A DNA stretch of 64,000 bases from Paraescarpia echinospica. Lineage: Eukaryota; Annelida; Polychaeta; Sabellida; Siboglinidae. Location of the stretch: positions 64,474,757 to 64,538,756 of the forward strand of contig CM034535.1 of NCBI GenBank assembly GCA_020002185.1, in the 5' to 3' direction. A program made the position numbers and the translations under genes. The notes below the pieces were generated by a model. It was not told the DNA's origin. It was given only the letters and a program-made list of their open reading frames with translations, and did not search any database. Positions 11,369 to 21,578 of the stretch are shown here, piece by piece (position 1 is the stretch's first letter; each line of letters starts with the position of its first letter).

Positions 11369-12300
11369 GACGCCGACCGCCGGGATCGTGTACTCGACGG
11401 CATAATTGCCGACGCATTGAGGTCAGCACACGAGGAGGATGGACCGGCTATCGAGAAGGTAGAGTACAATGCCATCGCTACCGCTATCGCCGACGCTTTG
11501 AGCACATCGGACGACGACGTAGCCCCGGCCGAGAAGCGCGTGAAATATAACGGCGACGACACTCCATGGCCGCTATTGAAGGAGGTCGACTATAAACCGC
11601 AGAAGTGCGCAACCTCCATTCGCCTGCCTTCGTATAACGACGCGGCGTCGGCCTCGACGCCCCCGCCGCCCACGTATACGACCCTGTACACGGTGCCCGT
11701 GTCTGTTTCGTCGGACGAACTTCCGTCGCTGATCGAGGGCACCCAACGAGCCGCTGCGCCCGAGGGCGCCCAACGGGCCGCTGCGCCGTCGCTGATCGAG
11801 GGCACCCAACCACCGCAGTAGAATCGTGACCCCCATCTACAGTGGTCCCTCATAACGACATTCGAGGGACGGGAAAGGTGCATGCTGAACACCTTCGCCG
11901 AAGTGATCGGGGAAACGATAATGGATCGTGCGCGCCACTTCTGCGGTGAGTGTCCACCCGAAGAAGGATGCCCCTTCGAACATATGTACGGGTATCGAGG
12001 CGGAAACCCAACCGACGCTATCGCCTGATGTACGAGGGTGTGTCTGGTATAACCAATCGGTTTTTCCAGTCCGTGCTCGACTCGTATCTGCTTCGATCGC
12101 TCGTGCTGTGCGCCGCGAGATTGCTAATCGTGCTAGAAGACCAGTGCGCGCCCTGGCCGGATCGACACTCGGAAAGGGCCCTCGTGAAACAGGTGGCTGA
12201 CTGGCTGTTAGGCACCGACTGGACCTCCTCCTTCGATAACGCGATACTGGAAGCTGCGGTGAAGAGCTACCTGCTGAAAAGAGCTTGCCTCAGTGATTGA
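11369..12300 (+). pseudogene. unrecognised Polinton protein(s), interrupted
   Basis: A frame running from about 11369 (DADRRDRVLDGIIADALRS) is open to TAG at 11819-11821. The same frame then stays open again (WSLITTFEGRERCMLNTF, a CGECPPEEGCPFEH Cys motif) to about 12005. A shift leads to RLMYEGVSGITNRFFQSVL and the end at 12298-12300. The first part has acidic repeats and an AAP-rich segment with the repeat SLIEGTQ. It could be one gene with a stop and a frameshift or two genes. I do not recognise the family. A pyrimidine-rich stretch ending in TAG at 11368 could be a splice acceptor. Confidence 0.4.
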
Positions 12301-12360
12301 CATTAATAGTTGTTGTTGTTGTAAGAGGTTCTCTCTCTTAGGAACCGAACATTAGTAGCG

Positions 12361-12594
12361 GGCGAATACCGCGCTATATCGAACTTTAATTTAGTCCTTG
12401 TAGATGGCATAAAGCCTTAGGCGAATACCGCGCTATATCGAACTTTAATTTAGTGTCTGTAGGTGGCATAAAGCCTTACGAATCACATAAGTAGCATCTG
12501 CCTTGTTTAAGAAAATTAGTAGCGGTCAACACGCGGGCGAATACCGCGCCACATCGAACTTTAATTTAGTCCTTGTAGTTGGCATAAAGCCTTA
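12361..12594 (+). repeat. 59-bp repeat, three copies
   Basis: GGCGAATACCGCGCTATATC...CATAAAGCCTTA repeats at 12361-12419, 12420-12478 and 12536-12594; the first two are adjacent. It is non-coding and lies between two Polinton genes. Confidence 0.9.
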
Positions 12595-13019
12595 CGAATC
12601 ATGTAGCATTGTTATAGTCGTTGGTGTATCACGCTTTCTACGATGCTTAATAAAATGTTGAAAACGTACGAACAATCTTGTCTATGAAAACAAACAAACA
12701 CCCTTTCCCATATCCCAATGAAACAAACAACACGCAATCCCAGTCTAGCTAGCGAGACGCTCGTATTTAGCCCTAGCACCACCGTTCCGCTTCACGTCCA
12801 GCGTACTACAGCGAGCCGTGGGTACATCCTGTCAAAAGACACACCTCTCCTAGCGGAAACTCTACGTTGTTTAATAATTTCGAAAATCGACGGTTAGCGT
12901 TCGTTACAATTCGTAGTCGATATTTATTCGCCGTAGCCACCTAACGGTTGCGATTCCTACCATCCGTTTACACTCGGTGTCGGGGCTTCGTCGTAGTTAA
13001 TATCGTTTCGGCTTTGACT

Positions 13020-13215
13020 AGGACGGACGGACGCGCCTACACTCCGCAGTTCCTACCAAGGACGCGCGCCACAGAGAGACAGTCAGTGGGTGCTACCACC
13101 TACCGGCGACGGACGCGCCTACTACACTCCGCAGTCAGTGGTGCTGCTACCACCTACCGGCGACGGACGCGCGTCACGGAGAATCGGTCAGTGGGTGCTA
13201 CCACCTACCGGCCTA
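13020..13215 (+). repeat. GC-rich 51-54-bp tandem repeat upstream of polymerase gene
   Basis: GCTACCACCTACCGGCGACG starts at 13092, 13146 and (partial) 13197, with GACGGACGCGC blocks also at about 13022. The block ends seven bases before the polymerase start codon. Confidence 0.85.
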
Positions 13216-13221
13216 CCAACG

Positions 13222-16200
13222 ATGCCTGTTTGTCCCGTATGCGGTCGCGCCGTCGATCGTCTGGAGGGGCACTCGTGTAAAAATAGGCCGACATGGCACC
13301 AATGCACGAATTGTGATCGGACGTACGCCTTTCGTAGCGGCGTAACGAAACATTTAAATAAATGCGGTGGCGGCGCTACCGGGGATGACCGCGAATGCCC
13401 GAAATGCGGTCGATCGTTTGCCCATCGTTATACTTTGTTGAAACATCTGAGAGCCAAGAAGGCCATCACCACCACCACCCACACCCCCCGACGACGACGA
13501 GGCTTCGTTAGTCGCCGCGCACAACGATGCCGTGTCGGACGGCTTACGGCGTATCGTTCACGAGCACTTGTCGAGCATCCGCACGTCTGTATCGCGCGGT
13601 CCTGTTCAGTCAAGATATAACTATCAACTGACCGGTTTGGACACGGGCGCGCTCGCACCCCGACTACGACTAATGTTCGAGGAGCAGACTCGAGCGTTTA
13701 AAATCAAGTTACGTTTTGGGTTTATTCTCCGACACAAGGAGACGGGTCGTTACAGGTACTTTCATTCGTCGTGTAACTGCTGCGGTCACTACCTCGAATC
13801 GCCCGACCTCATCACCGACGCCTCGTCGTTCGAACGCTTCCTCAAAGCCGTCCGACAGCCCGACGTTTTTTAGTATGTTATAGCGCAGAGACCCGTCTAG
13901 GGGAGGACCGCCGAATTGGCTGCTTTCTCAACGCCATCATCCACCATCCTATCGGCTGTCTCTACGCGGAACACCCCGACTACCTGCGCGCCAACAAGGC
14001 GCTCATCGGTCTAGCGAAAGTTCGACACAATAGACCCTACACCGATAACCTCTTCCGCTGTCTGGCGCTTCAACGGGGCGCTAGGAACCTCGTAGACGAT
14101 TTGACGGCCCCGGCCTTAAAACTCTACGCCGACTACAGCGCCGACATCACCGAGGTAAGTCCCTACGCGTTCACCGGCGTTCCTCTGAACGATCTCGACC
14201 GGGTGGAGACGGTCTTTAAAACCAACGTGGTCGTGTATCGACTGACGGAGGAGGAGGAGCCGTCCGCCGAATTGGTCCACCGTTCCCTCCACCGGAACCT
14301 CACTACCATGAACGTAAACTTGTACGAGACGCACTATTCGTATATACGCGACGTGTCGATGTTCTGTCAAACGTACCTATGCGGTAAGTGCGGCGAATCG
14401 CTGTGGCGAAGCGCCCATCAATTACGGCGTCACGAAGCGACGTGCGAGGGTGGCGTTCGCCACGTCTTCCCCGACGGTGTCTACCACCCGACGCCGTCTT
14501 GGAGGATGAGGGCATCTATGTGGACTAACCCCTGCGCAAATACCCGTACAGGGCGACGTTTTACTTCGAGTGCTACTTCGACAATCGTGATTTGCCGGCG
14601 GACAGCGCCAAATGCCGGTGGATAGCCCGACACGAGCTACTCAGCGTGAGTATCGCCTCGAACGTCCCCGGCCACGAGACGGCATGCTGCTTCGTCACGA
14701 CCGTAGATTCGAAAGAGCTCGGGAAGCACCTGATCGTCGACCTGGAGGCCGTGAGCAAAGCGGCATGCGCGGCTCTGCGACCGTCGTTCGACCCGACCTT
14801 CGAAGCGATCGCCGCGCTCGACGACGAATGGCGAGCCCGGTGTCGAGAGACGAAGTCGGATAAGAGCCCGTACACCGTACTCGCCGACCACCTGTGGACG
14901 CATCTACGCCGCCTCCCCGTCCTCGGCTTCAATTCGGGAAAATACGACTTGAACGTCGTCAAAAAGTATCTCACTCCCCTGTTCATGACCGCCGAAGGGC
15001 AGACCATATCGTCGGCCTTTACAATCAAACGACAGAACAACTTCATGTGTCTATCGACGGCAACACTCAAGTTCCTGGACATTACTAACTACCTGGTCCC
15101 CGGTTTCAGCTACGATAAGTTTCTGAAAGCCTACGGCTGCGAAGTGAGGAAGGGACACTTTCCCTACGAGTATCTCGAACTGCCGCCACGGGAGGCCTTC
15201 TACAGCCACCTAAAACGCGAAGGGATCTCCTCCGCGGCGTACGAGGGCTGCGCGAAGGTATGGCGCGACGAAGGGATGATGACGCTGCGGGACTTCCTCG
15301 TCTGGTACAACAACAGGGACGTGGTGCCGTTCTTGGAGGCCGTCGACAAACGGTTCGCCTTCTACCGGGAGTGCCGCATCGATACGGCGTACCGGGTCTA
15401 ACGCTACTCTACCTGTTCAACGATCTGCAGCCGACGCTTCACTTCGCTCTCTTAAACGAGCCGAACACAGACCTGCACCGGCTCCTGCATTCGCAGATTG
15501 TCGGCGGTCCCTCGATCATTTTCGCGCGACATCACGAGGCTGACGTAACCGTTCTTCGCCGAGCCGAGTACGGCGAGACACCGCGGACTTGCCGCTCGAT
15601 CGTGGGCTTCGACGCGAACGGCCTCTACCTATGGGCCATAATGCAAGACATGCCGACGGGGTGGTACACGCGCCGCCGCGCGGAGAACACCTTTCGGCTG
15701 GAACGCGTGCACCGCTACGGTCGCAGGGCCGTGCAGTGGCTGACTTGGGAGGCCGAACAGACGGGGGTGCGTATACGACACCAGCTCAATGGGTGCGAGC
15801 AGCGCGTCGGCAAGTACCGGATCGACTGCTGGTGTCCAGAGACGCGGACGGCGTACCAGTTCCAAGGGTTCCTCTTCCACGGCTGCCCGTGTACGGGAAA
15901 GGAAACGAACGGAGTTAACGGAAAGCAGATGAGACAACTGTACGCCGAGACGCTCGCCACCACGACCTACCTTCGCCGCTTTGTCACCGTCGTCGAGATG
16001 TGGTAGTGCCAGTGGCGCAAGGTGAAATCGCCGCCGCCGGTCCAGCGACGGGTCTACGCAGTCGACGATCTTGAAGGCCGTACTCGACGACACTCTCTTC
16101 GGTCTGATAGACTGCGAGATGCAGCCGATCTTCAAGAACGCCTACATCGCGCGCGATGATCTCAGCCCGTTCATGCGTCGCTACGCCGAAACGTACGGCC

Positions 16201-17264
16201 TCCTGGCCCGACCTCAGCGGACTCTCGTGGGGAGCTTTGTCGGCGCCAAAATTCTACTCGCAACGCCCCTACTGCGGTGGTATCTGGAGTACGGACACGG
16301 ACTCGACCACGTGTACCAGATCGTCGAATACGAGCCGATCGCGTGCTTTCGTCGCTTCGGCGACACGGTCTCCGCCGCTCGACGCGAGGGCGACACCGAC
16401 CCCGACAAAACCATCTTCGCCGATATATTTAAGCTTCTCGGGAACAGTTCCTACAGGAAAACTATCATGTGGTTCGACACGCACCGGGATATCAAGTACT
16501 GCACGTCTACCGGCGCCGCGACGCTGGTCAACGATCGACGCTTCCGGCAGCTCGACGTCGTCGTTCCCGACGGTCTCTACGAGGTGACGATGAACAAGCG
16601 AACCGTCCGGTACGCGTTGCCCATCCTGATCGGCTACTTTGTATTCCAATACGCCAAACTATGTATGCTGTTTTACTACGACTTTATCGCTACCTACATA
16701 CCGCGTTCCCTGTTCCAGTACTGCGCGATGGACACCGACTCAGCGTATTTGAGCCTCCCGGGTCGGGACATCGACGAGCTCTTGGAGGAGGCTAAGCGCG
16801 AGCACTACTTCCGCCACCGAGGAGAATGGTTCTCGTCGGAGTGCTGCGACGCGCACGCGGAGGCATACGTGCAGTGCCGACTCGCCGGCCGACCGTGGGA
16901 TGCGCCCGCCGAATGTTGCGCGAAGCTTCGCAGGTACGATAAGGGAACGCCGGCCCTCTTCAAAGAGGAATGGTCCGGCCGCGGTATCGTCGCGCTCTGC
17001 AGCGAGACCTACTACTGTTTCGGCGCCAACGGCATGGATAAGTACAGCACGAAGGGGCTGAGCAAGCGTCAGAACGACATCGACAAGGACGTCTTCCTCG
17101 CCGTGCTGCGCAGACAACGGAGCGGCAGCAGATGGAACCGCGGTTTCCAAGTGAAGGAATCGTCCGTGCTGACGTACATTTAGGAGCGCGCGGCGTTGAC
17201 CTACTTCTACGCCAAACGTCGCATGCTCGACGACGGAGTCACTACGGCGCCTATACTCGTATAA
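13222..17264 (+). pseudogene. Polinton DNA polymerase B with N-terminal zinc fingers, degenerate
   Basis: Starts ATG 13222 (MPVCPVCGRAVD). The N-terminus has zinc-finger motifs (CPVCGRAV, CTNCDRTYAFRSGVTKH, CPKCGRSFAHRYTLLKH). The body is the family-B polymerase of Polintons: exonuclease region about 14900-15120 (LGFNSGKYDLNVV), motif A as DANGLYLWAIM (15609), motif B as KLLGNSSYRKT (16433), motif C as YCAMDTDSAYL (16722). Motif B has Arg where Gly is usual. Interruptions: frameshift near 13485, TAG 13871-13873, frameshift near 13890, frameshift near 14500, TAA 14526-14528, frameshift near 15395, TAG 16004-16006, frameshift near 16068, TAG 17181-17183. The natural stop is at 17262-17264. It would copy the element by protein-primed synthesis; this copy cannot. 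Confidence 0.92.
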
Positions 17265-17464
17265 GGACTACTCGTACCTAACCTAAGGACTGCCCTACCT
17301 AACCTAAGGACTAACCCTAAGGGAGGCCGCCCCTCCCTCCCCTAGGGGTAGGGTGTATGTATGTATGTATGTATGAGTTAATAAAAAAGAGTGAACACGC
17401 GGTAGAGTTTTCATCATCTTTTATTCGTAAGCAAAAGCGAAATCGAAGCTCAATGCGGTTTTAG
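17265..17464. other. convergent intergenic region
   Basis: Lies between the 3' ends of the plus-strand polymerase and the minus-strand protease. It contains CTAACCTAAGGA repeats and a short TATG tandem run near 17355-17376. An AATAAA on each strand (plus, near 17381; minus, read from TTTATT near 17419) could serve as polyadenylation signals. Confidence 0.5.
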
Positions 17465-17898
17465 TCAGTCGAATACGAGACAGTCGTTGGCCACCCTATC
17501 GGTGCCGAACAGGCACTGGAAGCCCTTTAACGGCATACCGCGACATCGCAAGAGCAGGTAGGCGACGCAATATTGTCCGCATACGTTAGATACGCCGCTC
17601 TGCAGTCTCTTGTCGTTGTACGTCCACGAGTCGCAGTTGCGGTGAAGGAAGGCGCGGAAGTCGGCGTGTAGCGGTGGCAGTCTGTACGAATCGAAATAGT
17701 CGACACGCCGTCGGCGTCCACGTAGACGGCCACCCAGTGCTCCCTCGGTTCGTTGCCGTCGTCGGTGTTGCACACGAAGGCCGTCGGGTAAGCGGTGATC
17801 CGTCTTTTCGGTAGCTCGTCTTTAGGCAGAACACCAATGACGACGTTTTTAGTGAACGCGTCGGGCTCCAGGCGGCGTATCAGCTGAAATGTGTCCAT
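17465..17898 (-). pseudogene. adenain-like cysteine protease (PRO), one frameshift
   Basis: Starts ATG at 17898 (MDTFQLIRRLEPDAFTKN). The first half contains the catalytic His in REHWVAVYVD. After a frameshift near 17700 the second half has DYFDSYRLPPLH (likely acidic catalytic residue) and the Cys region QSGVSNVCGQYCVAYLL. About 145 residues in all, short but normal for the Ulp1/adenain fold. In Polintons this enzyme is thought to mature capsid proteins. Its ATG directly follows the TGA of the upstream capsid remnant (17901-17899), so the two genes are packed without a gap. Confidence 0.85.
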
Positions 17899-18377
17899 TC
17901 AGTAGTCGTACACGACGTTCCGGTTCTTGTCGATCTCGAGCACCGTCTCGAACTCCCCGTACACGACGACGTTCACCGTCCGGGGCAGCGCCACCGCGAA
18001 GTGGACCTCCACGCATAGGTTCCCCTTACGCACGATGTTGAAATGATTGCCGTCGCAACAGTCGGGCGACAGGTCGAAGCCGAAGATGGTGTAGCCTCCG
18101 CCGAAGTCGGTACGCTTCAGGTCGTTCCCATCGTCCTCGTACGCTTTCCCCGTCGCCGTTCAGTAGGTACCGGTCTTGCAAGAACATGTCGGCGTGCAGG
18201 CGTTCCAACGTGTACACCTCGCGATTGTCCCGTATGAAGAGGCGTCGATGCGCGTACCCGTTGTTAGCGTTCGCGGTCGCCTCCATGTATCCGGCGGTGT
18301 CCTTACACCACAGACCGCCCCCGAGCTGTGAGTGTGTGTTTGCTCGGCAACGTCAGTTAAAAGTCAGACGATGCCAT
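17899..18377 (-). pseudogene. major capsid protein remnant, internally deleted
   Basis: The last 145 codons match the C-terminal jelly roll of Polinton major capsid proteins: GLWCKDTAGYM, REVYTLERLHADMFLQDRYL, FGFDLSPDCCDGNHFNI, EIDKNRNVVYDY, stop 17901-17899. A frameshift lies near 18155. The N-terminus appears to survive as ATG at 18377 (MASSDF then a stop), overlapping the end of the upstream membrane-protein gene. Only about 480 bp remain where family members need well over 1.5 kb. I infer an internal deletion that removed the first jelly roll and most of the second. Confidence 0.75.
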
Positions 18378-18684
18378 GGCGTCTCATAGTCGGACTCGGT
18401 AGTAGGTAGCCGAGACAGCTACTCAGCAGCGCCGTCCACAGGTTGGAGTCGCCCTGGCCGCGCGTCAGATTGTATATACTGACTACGATAACCGTGTACA
18501 GGACGACGATCTGACAGAGGAAGATGATCTCGGCTTTAGGGCATTCGTTGCCGCAGAAACGCCATGGAACGTGTTCGCGGACGTCGACGTCGTCGACGGC
18601 ATCGGTCGCGTCGACAATGGTTGTTACAACGGTGGATGTGGCGGCGGCGGGATCTTCGGCAATAGTAGTCACCTCGTCGGTCAT
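18364..18684 (-). CDS. small Polinton membrane protein
   Basis: 106 residues, starting MTDEVTTIAEDP at 18684. After an acidic, Thr-rich N-terminus comes one hydrophobic segment (IIFLCQIVVLYTVIVVSIYN) and then the conserved tail LWTALLSSCLGYLLPSP, which I recognise from other Polintons although its function is unknown. A single transmembrane helix is predicted from hydrophobicity. The frame is open throughout. The downstream capsid start codon lies inside its 3' end. Confidence 0.7.
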   Translation of the reverse strand: MTDEVTTIAEDPAAATSTVVTTIVDATDAVDDVDVREHVPWRFCGNECPKAEIIFLCQIVVLYTVIVVSIYNLTRGQGDSNLWTALLSSCLGYLLPSPTMRRHGIV

Positions 18685-19003
18685 CGTCGCACGACTGCCG
18701 TCTGACGATACGGCATCCTTCCTTTATCAGGCGCGCGAGGAATCGACGGCTGAACGACGCGTTGTAATACTCCATTTTATGCAGTTGCACGCACCCCGAG
18801 TATCGCGTCCAACGCCGCCGCACGACTACCGAGGGATGGGCAATCGTGGCCGCTGAAACACCATGGAGCGCGTTCGCCGACGTCGTGGTCGTCATTGATA
18901 GCATCAGTTGCATCGACATGGGTGGAGACGGCGGCGGCGGTCGGCGGTCGTTGTCGCTTCGTCGGTTATCGTCGCGCGACTACCGTCCGACGCCGAGGCG
19001 CGC
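18685..19003 (-). repeat. partial duplication of the membrane-protein gene start plus unknown sequence
   Basis: 18857-18995 is a diverged direct copy of 18551-18700, the 5' part of the small membrane-protein gene, including the VDATDA and HVPWRF-like coding. Between the copies a short minus-strand stretch reads MEYYNASFSRRFLARLIKEG; I cannot name it. Confidence 0.65.
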
Positions 19004-20110
19004 CTACCCTTTATAGTCCACGAGCGCCGCGTCGGTCCAGCTGTTGAAAGAAGCCGGATAACCGCCCCAGTTCACGAGCACCTCCGCACCGCCCCCCTTA
19101 CGTCGCCGACGCTGTAGAACGGCCTCCACGCGATACAGTTTATCCTTCGGGACGGTTACTCGTTGTAGCTCCGATTCGTAGAAGGTGCCGTCTAGTAGCG
19201 TTCCGGCGTCGTCCCTCAATCGGTAGATGGGAGGGTCGGACGGGTGCGCTTCTAAGACGGTGAAGAGCTCTTCGCTCCTGTTAGCCATGTACCCGTTCTT
19301 GAACCGACCCTTCGCCTTGCAGATGCGTACGCGATCTCCCTCTCGCAGTTTCGGCTTGCTTCCTCACCCCTCGCCGGCGTACAGCCGCTGCCATACACAC
19401 TCCTGATTTGCGGCGTTGACACTCGCCGGCGTCCTACCGATGCTTCGATGGTAGGTGTTGTTGTACGACCGCACGAAGTCCGGCAACGGCTCTACGTATC
19501 TCAGTGTCTGATGCTTCGTGAAGTACCTCCACATGCGGGTCTTCAGCGTACGATTGAATCTTTCCACGACACTCGCTTTGGTCTCCTCGTTGTGCGTCAC
19601 GAAATGGTGGACGCCGTGTTCTGTCAAAAGTTTCTGAAAGGGTCTGTTGAGGAACTCCGTCCCCTGTCGGTCTGCAGCGCTTTCGGCGGTCGCTCCTGCT
19701 GCAACAGCAGGCTCTCGAAGGCCGCAACGAGCGCCGGACCGGCTTTACTCTTCAACGGAACGTACCACGCCCGCTTCGAAAAGACATCGATGACCGTCAA
19801 TAGGAACGATATACCGTCGTTGTGGTTTTTCAGTTTAGCTACGTCGACGAGATCGGCTTGCCACTGCTGGTTTCGACCGCCTACGATAACGCAACGTCGT
19901 TTGAAACGTCGTTTGACCGGCTTGTGAAGCGTATAGGCGTCCTGCGTCGATAGCCAATTCTTGACGACCGGCTTGGGTACTACAGTCGCCCGGTGCAACG
20001 CTTCGACGCCGCCGTAACTGCCCGCCTGTTTCGGGTCGAAGTAGGTGCGCTTTAGGCGGTCCCGTTGTTGTTGTTGAGGGCGCTTTCGTTGCGTACCACG
20101 AGGCCGACGG
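19004..20110 (-). pseudogene. Polinton integrase with C-terminal chromodomain, interrupted
   Basis: Reads from an Arg/Gln-rich start near 20110 through RTYFDPKQAGSYGGVEAL and LSTQDAYTLHKPVKRRF. The rve core follows: first Asp in QQWQADLVDVA, second Asp in ALQTDRG, Glu in KASVVERFNRTLKTR. There is a frameshift near 19665 after LQTDRG and a TGA at 19364-19366. The same frame then continues into an SH3-like part (EELFTVLEAHPSDPPIYRL) and a chromodomain (YRVEAVLQRRRR, EVLVNWGGYPASFNSW) to the stop at 19004. The start codon is not clear. It would insert the element by a retroviral-type reaction; the chromodomain may steer target choice. Confidence 0.88.
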
Positions 20111-20209
20111 CGAGTCCGATCGATTTACGAAAAATAATACATAGATATATAAAGCGAAGACCGCTGCGACTATGGCGAGGCCGACGATTACCGACCTTCG
20201 AGGGAACAT
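20100..20209 (-). CDS. possible small membrane protein
   Basis: ATG at 20209 (MFPRRSVIVGLAIVAAVFAL) opens a frame with a strong signal-anchor-like helix followed by a Ser/Thr/Pro-rich stretch. The frame stays open beyond 20100 but there it overlaps the integrase N-terminus in another frame, so its true end is unclear. Small single-helix proteins are common in Polintons. It could instead be a chance hydrophobic frame. Confidence 0.4.
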
Positions 20210-20246
20210 GCTAGCTTGTGAGCGGCTCGGGTGTTTCTCAACCTCT

Positions 20247-20902
20247 TTAATAGGTGACCCACGGGCGTTCAAGAGAGCGAATGCGGGGTTTGACCGTTCG
20301 CTTCGGCGCGCGTTGTATGTACGCTCGACGCTGGGGGTTACCAACGAGCTCCATACGGACGTTCAACCGCCTCATACGGTCCCCGAACGCTTCCCAGCCG
20401 ACCGGCGAGGGCGCCTTCTTCCTTTGTCGTATGAGATCGTTGACTAGATCTACCATGTTATTTCCCGTGATAGGCACTCCGTCGTACACGAACTCCCCTC
20501 GATCGTTTCAGCGGATCAGCGGATCGGATTTCAGTTTTTCCACCAGGTGGCGGGCCTTTTCTTTCAGATTTTTCGGTATGCTTTTCACGATCTCGCTCTC
20601 TATATCGTTCGGACCCGTCGGTTGAGGCGGCGGCGGCGGCTGATCGACTCTCCGTTCATTACGGACACGCGCATAGGTTGCTGCGCACGAGACGTCTCCA
20701 TGGTGTTGTAGCGACTCAGCAGTTGATTGTACGACGCTACCTTTTCTCGTTCGGACAAATCCGTACGCTCGAGAACGGTTTTCATGTCGTCGTCCAGGCT
20801 ACTCATCACTCGCGACGTGGTCGTGGTCGGTTGGGAGAGTAACGGGAGTAGACGCTCCACCAACCTGGGGACTACCAATGCCATCTTCTTCGCGTGCTTC
20901 AT
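20247..20902 (-). pseudogene. conserved Polinton protein of unknown function
   Basis: ATG at 20902 (MKHAKKMALVVPRLVERLL). The middle contains a Pro-rich linker and the segment KNLKEKARHLVEKLKSDP. The C-terminal part contains VYDGVPITGNNMVDLVND and SPVGWEAFGDRM. I recognise this arrangement from many animal Polintons; no function is established that I know of, and a minor virion role is a guess. It is broken by a frameshift near 20640 and TGA at 20508-20510. Its ATG overlaps the stop of the upstream gene by one base (TGATG). Confidence 0.7.
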
Positions 20903-21247
20903 CAACCTATAGCCTGTCTGAGGAGGGGAAGAAATGTACTCGCCAACGGTGCCAGCAGCGCCGTCAGAAAACCGCCCGCCCCCGTTTGCAGGATGGTCCG
21001 CTTCTGTTTGACGGGTACTTTTTTCGTCGCTAGCTTACGCAGATAGTTCCTGTATTTTGCCAGTACTTTTTTTCTGTTTCGCTGACAATTTCACTTTCCC
21101 TCTCAGAATGTTGTACGCACAGTCGCACAGACTACAGATGAGATCGGAATCTGCGTGAGCGAGTACGGCTTTTGTCAGATCCGTATCCTTCTTGTATCTA
21201 CGCAACAGCTGCAGGGCTAGGATGTGCCTCTTGACGCGCTCTGTCAA
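20902..21247 (-). pseudogene. conserved basic Polinton protein with hydrophobic C-terminus
   Basis: Reads TERVKRHILALQLLRRYKK, then SLCDCAYNILRGKVKLSAK. After a frameshift near 21065 it continues RNYLRKLATKKVPVKQKR and TGAGGFLTALLAPLASTF, stopping at 20904-20902. The basic body and Gly/Leu hydrophobic end are typical of a small protein found beside the capsid genes in Polintons; some authors treat it as a minor virion protein. The start is uncertain: the frame opens with TTG at 21247 and no upstream ATG is seen. Confidence 0.65.
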
Positions 21248-21279
21248 CCTGACGAGTGACGTCTGCCGCGACGGGCTCC

Positions 21280-21290
21280 CCTTTTTATAC
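21280..21290 (-). promoter_or_regulatory. TATA-box-like sequence
   Basis: GTATAAAAAGG on the minus strand lies about 35-45 bases upstream of the basic-protein frame and overlaps the ATPase stop codon. Position and sequence fit a TATA box; function is inferred only. Confidence 0.4.
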
Positions 21291-21560
21291 TCTCATCGGC
21301 ACGTAGACGTACTGATCGCGATCGTCGGGAAAAATGGCCGTGTGCGCAAGCGCATATTTTCCTATGTTTCCTGTTTCAGATCCACCAAGAGATAACCGTA
21401 GGCTGATGACGTGGCATCTTTGAAGGCTTCCATCATGTATTTGGTTCTACCCGGATACATCTGTTTTGCCAGGTGACCAACTTGTCCCGCGTCCCGGGGA
21501 CTCTTGAATTGCACCATGTATTGCGCGTTTAGGCTGATTGTGCGGTTTTCTTTCCCTTTT
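21285..21560 (-). pseudogene. packaging ATPase (A32/FtsK-like) C-terminal fragment
   Basis: Reads SLNAQYMVQFKSPRDAGQ, HLAKQMYPGRTKYMMEAF, KDATSSAYGYLLVDLKQET, then TAG, then after a shift DDRDQYVYVPMRV and TAA at 21287-21285. This is the conserved tail of the Polinton DNA-packaging ATPase. The Walker A and B half that should lie upstream is missing; the sequence there is the NADAR-domain gene. A deletion or rearrangement near 21560 is inferred. Confidence 0.75.
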
Positions 21561-21578
21561 GGATTTTTTTGACGGTAC

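Noticed and set aside
14573..15082. Minus-strand frame of 169 residues within the polymerase region
   Set aside because: Shadow of the plus-strand polymerase, which has clear family motifs.
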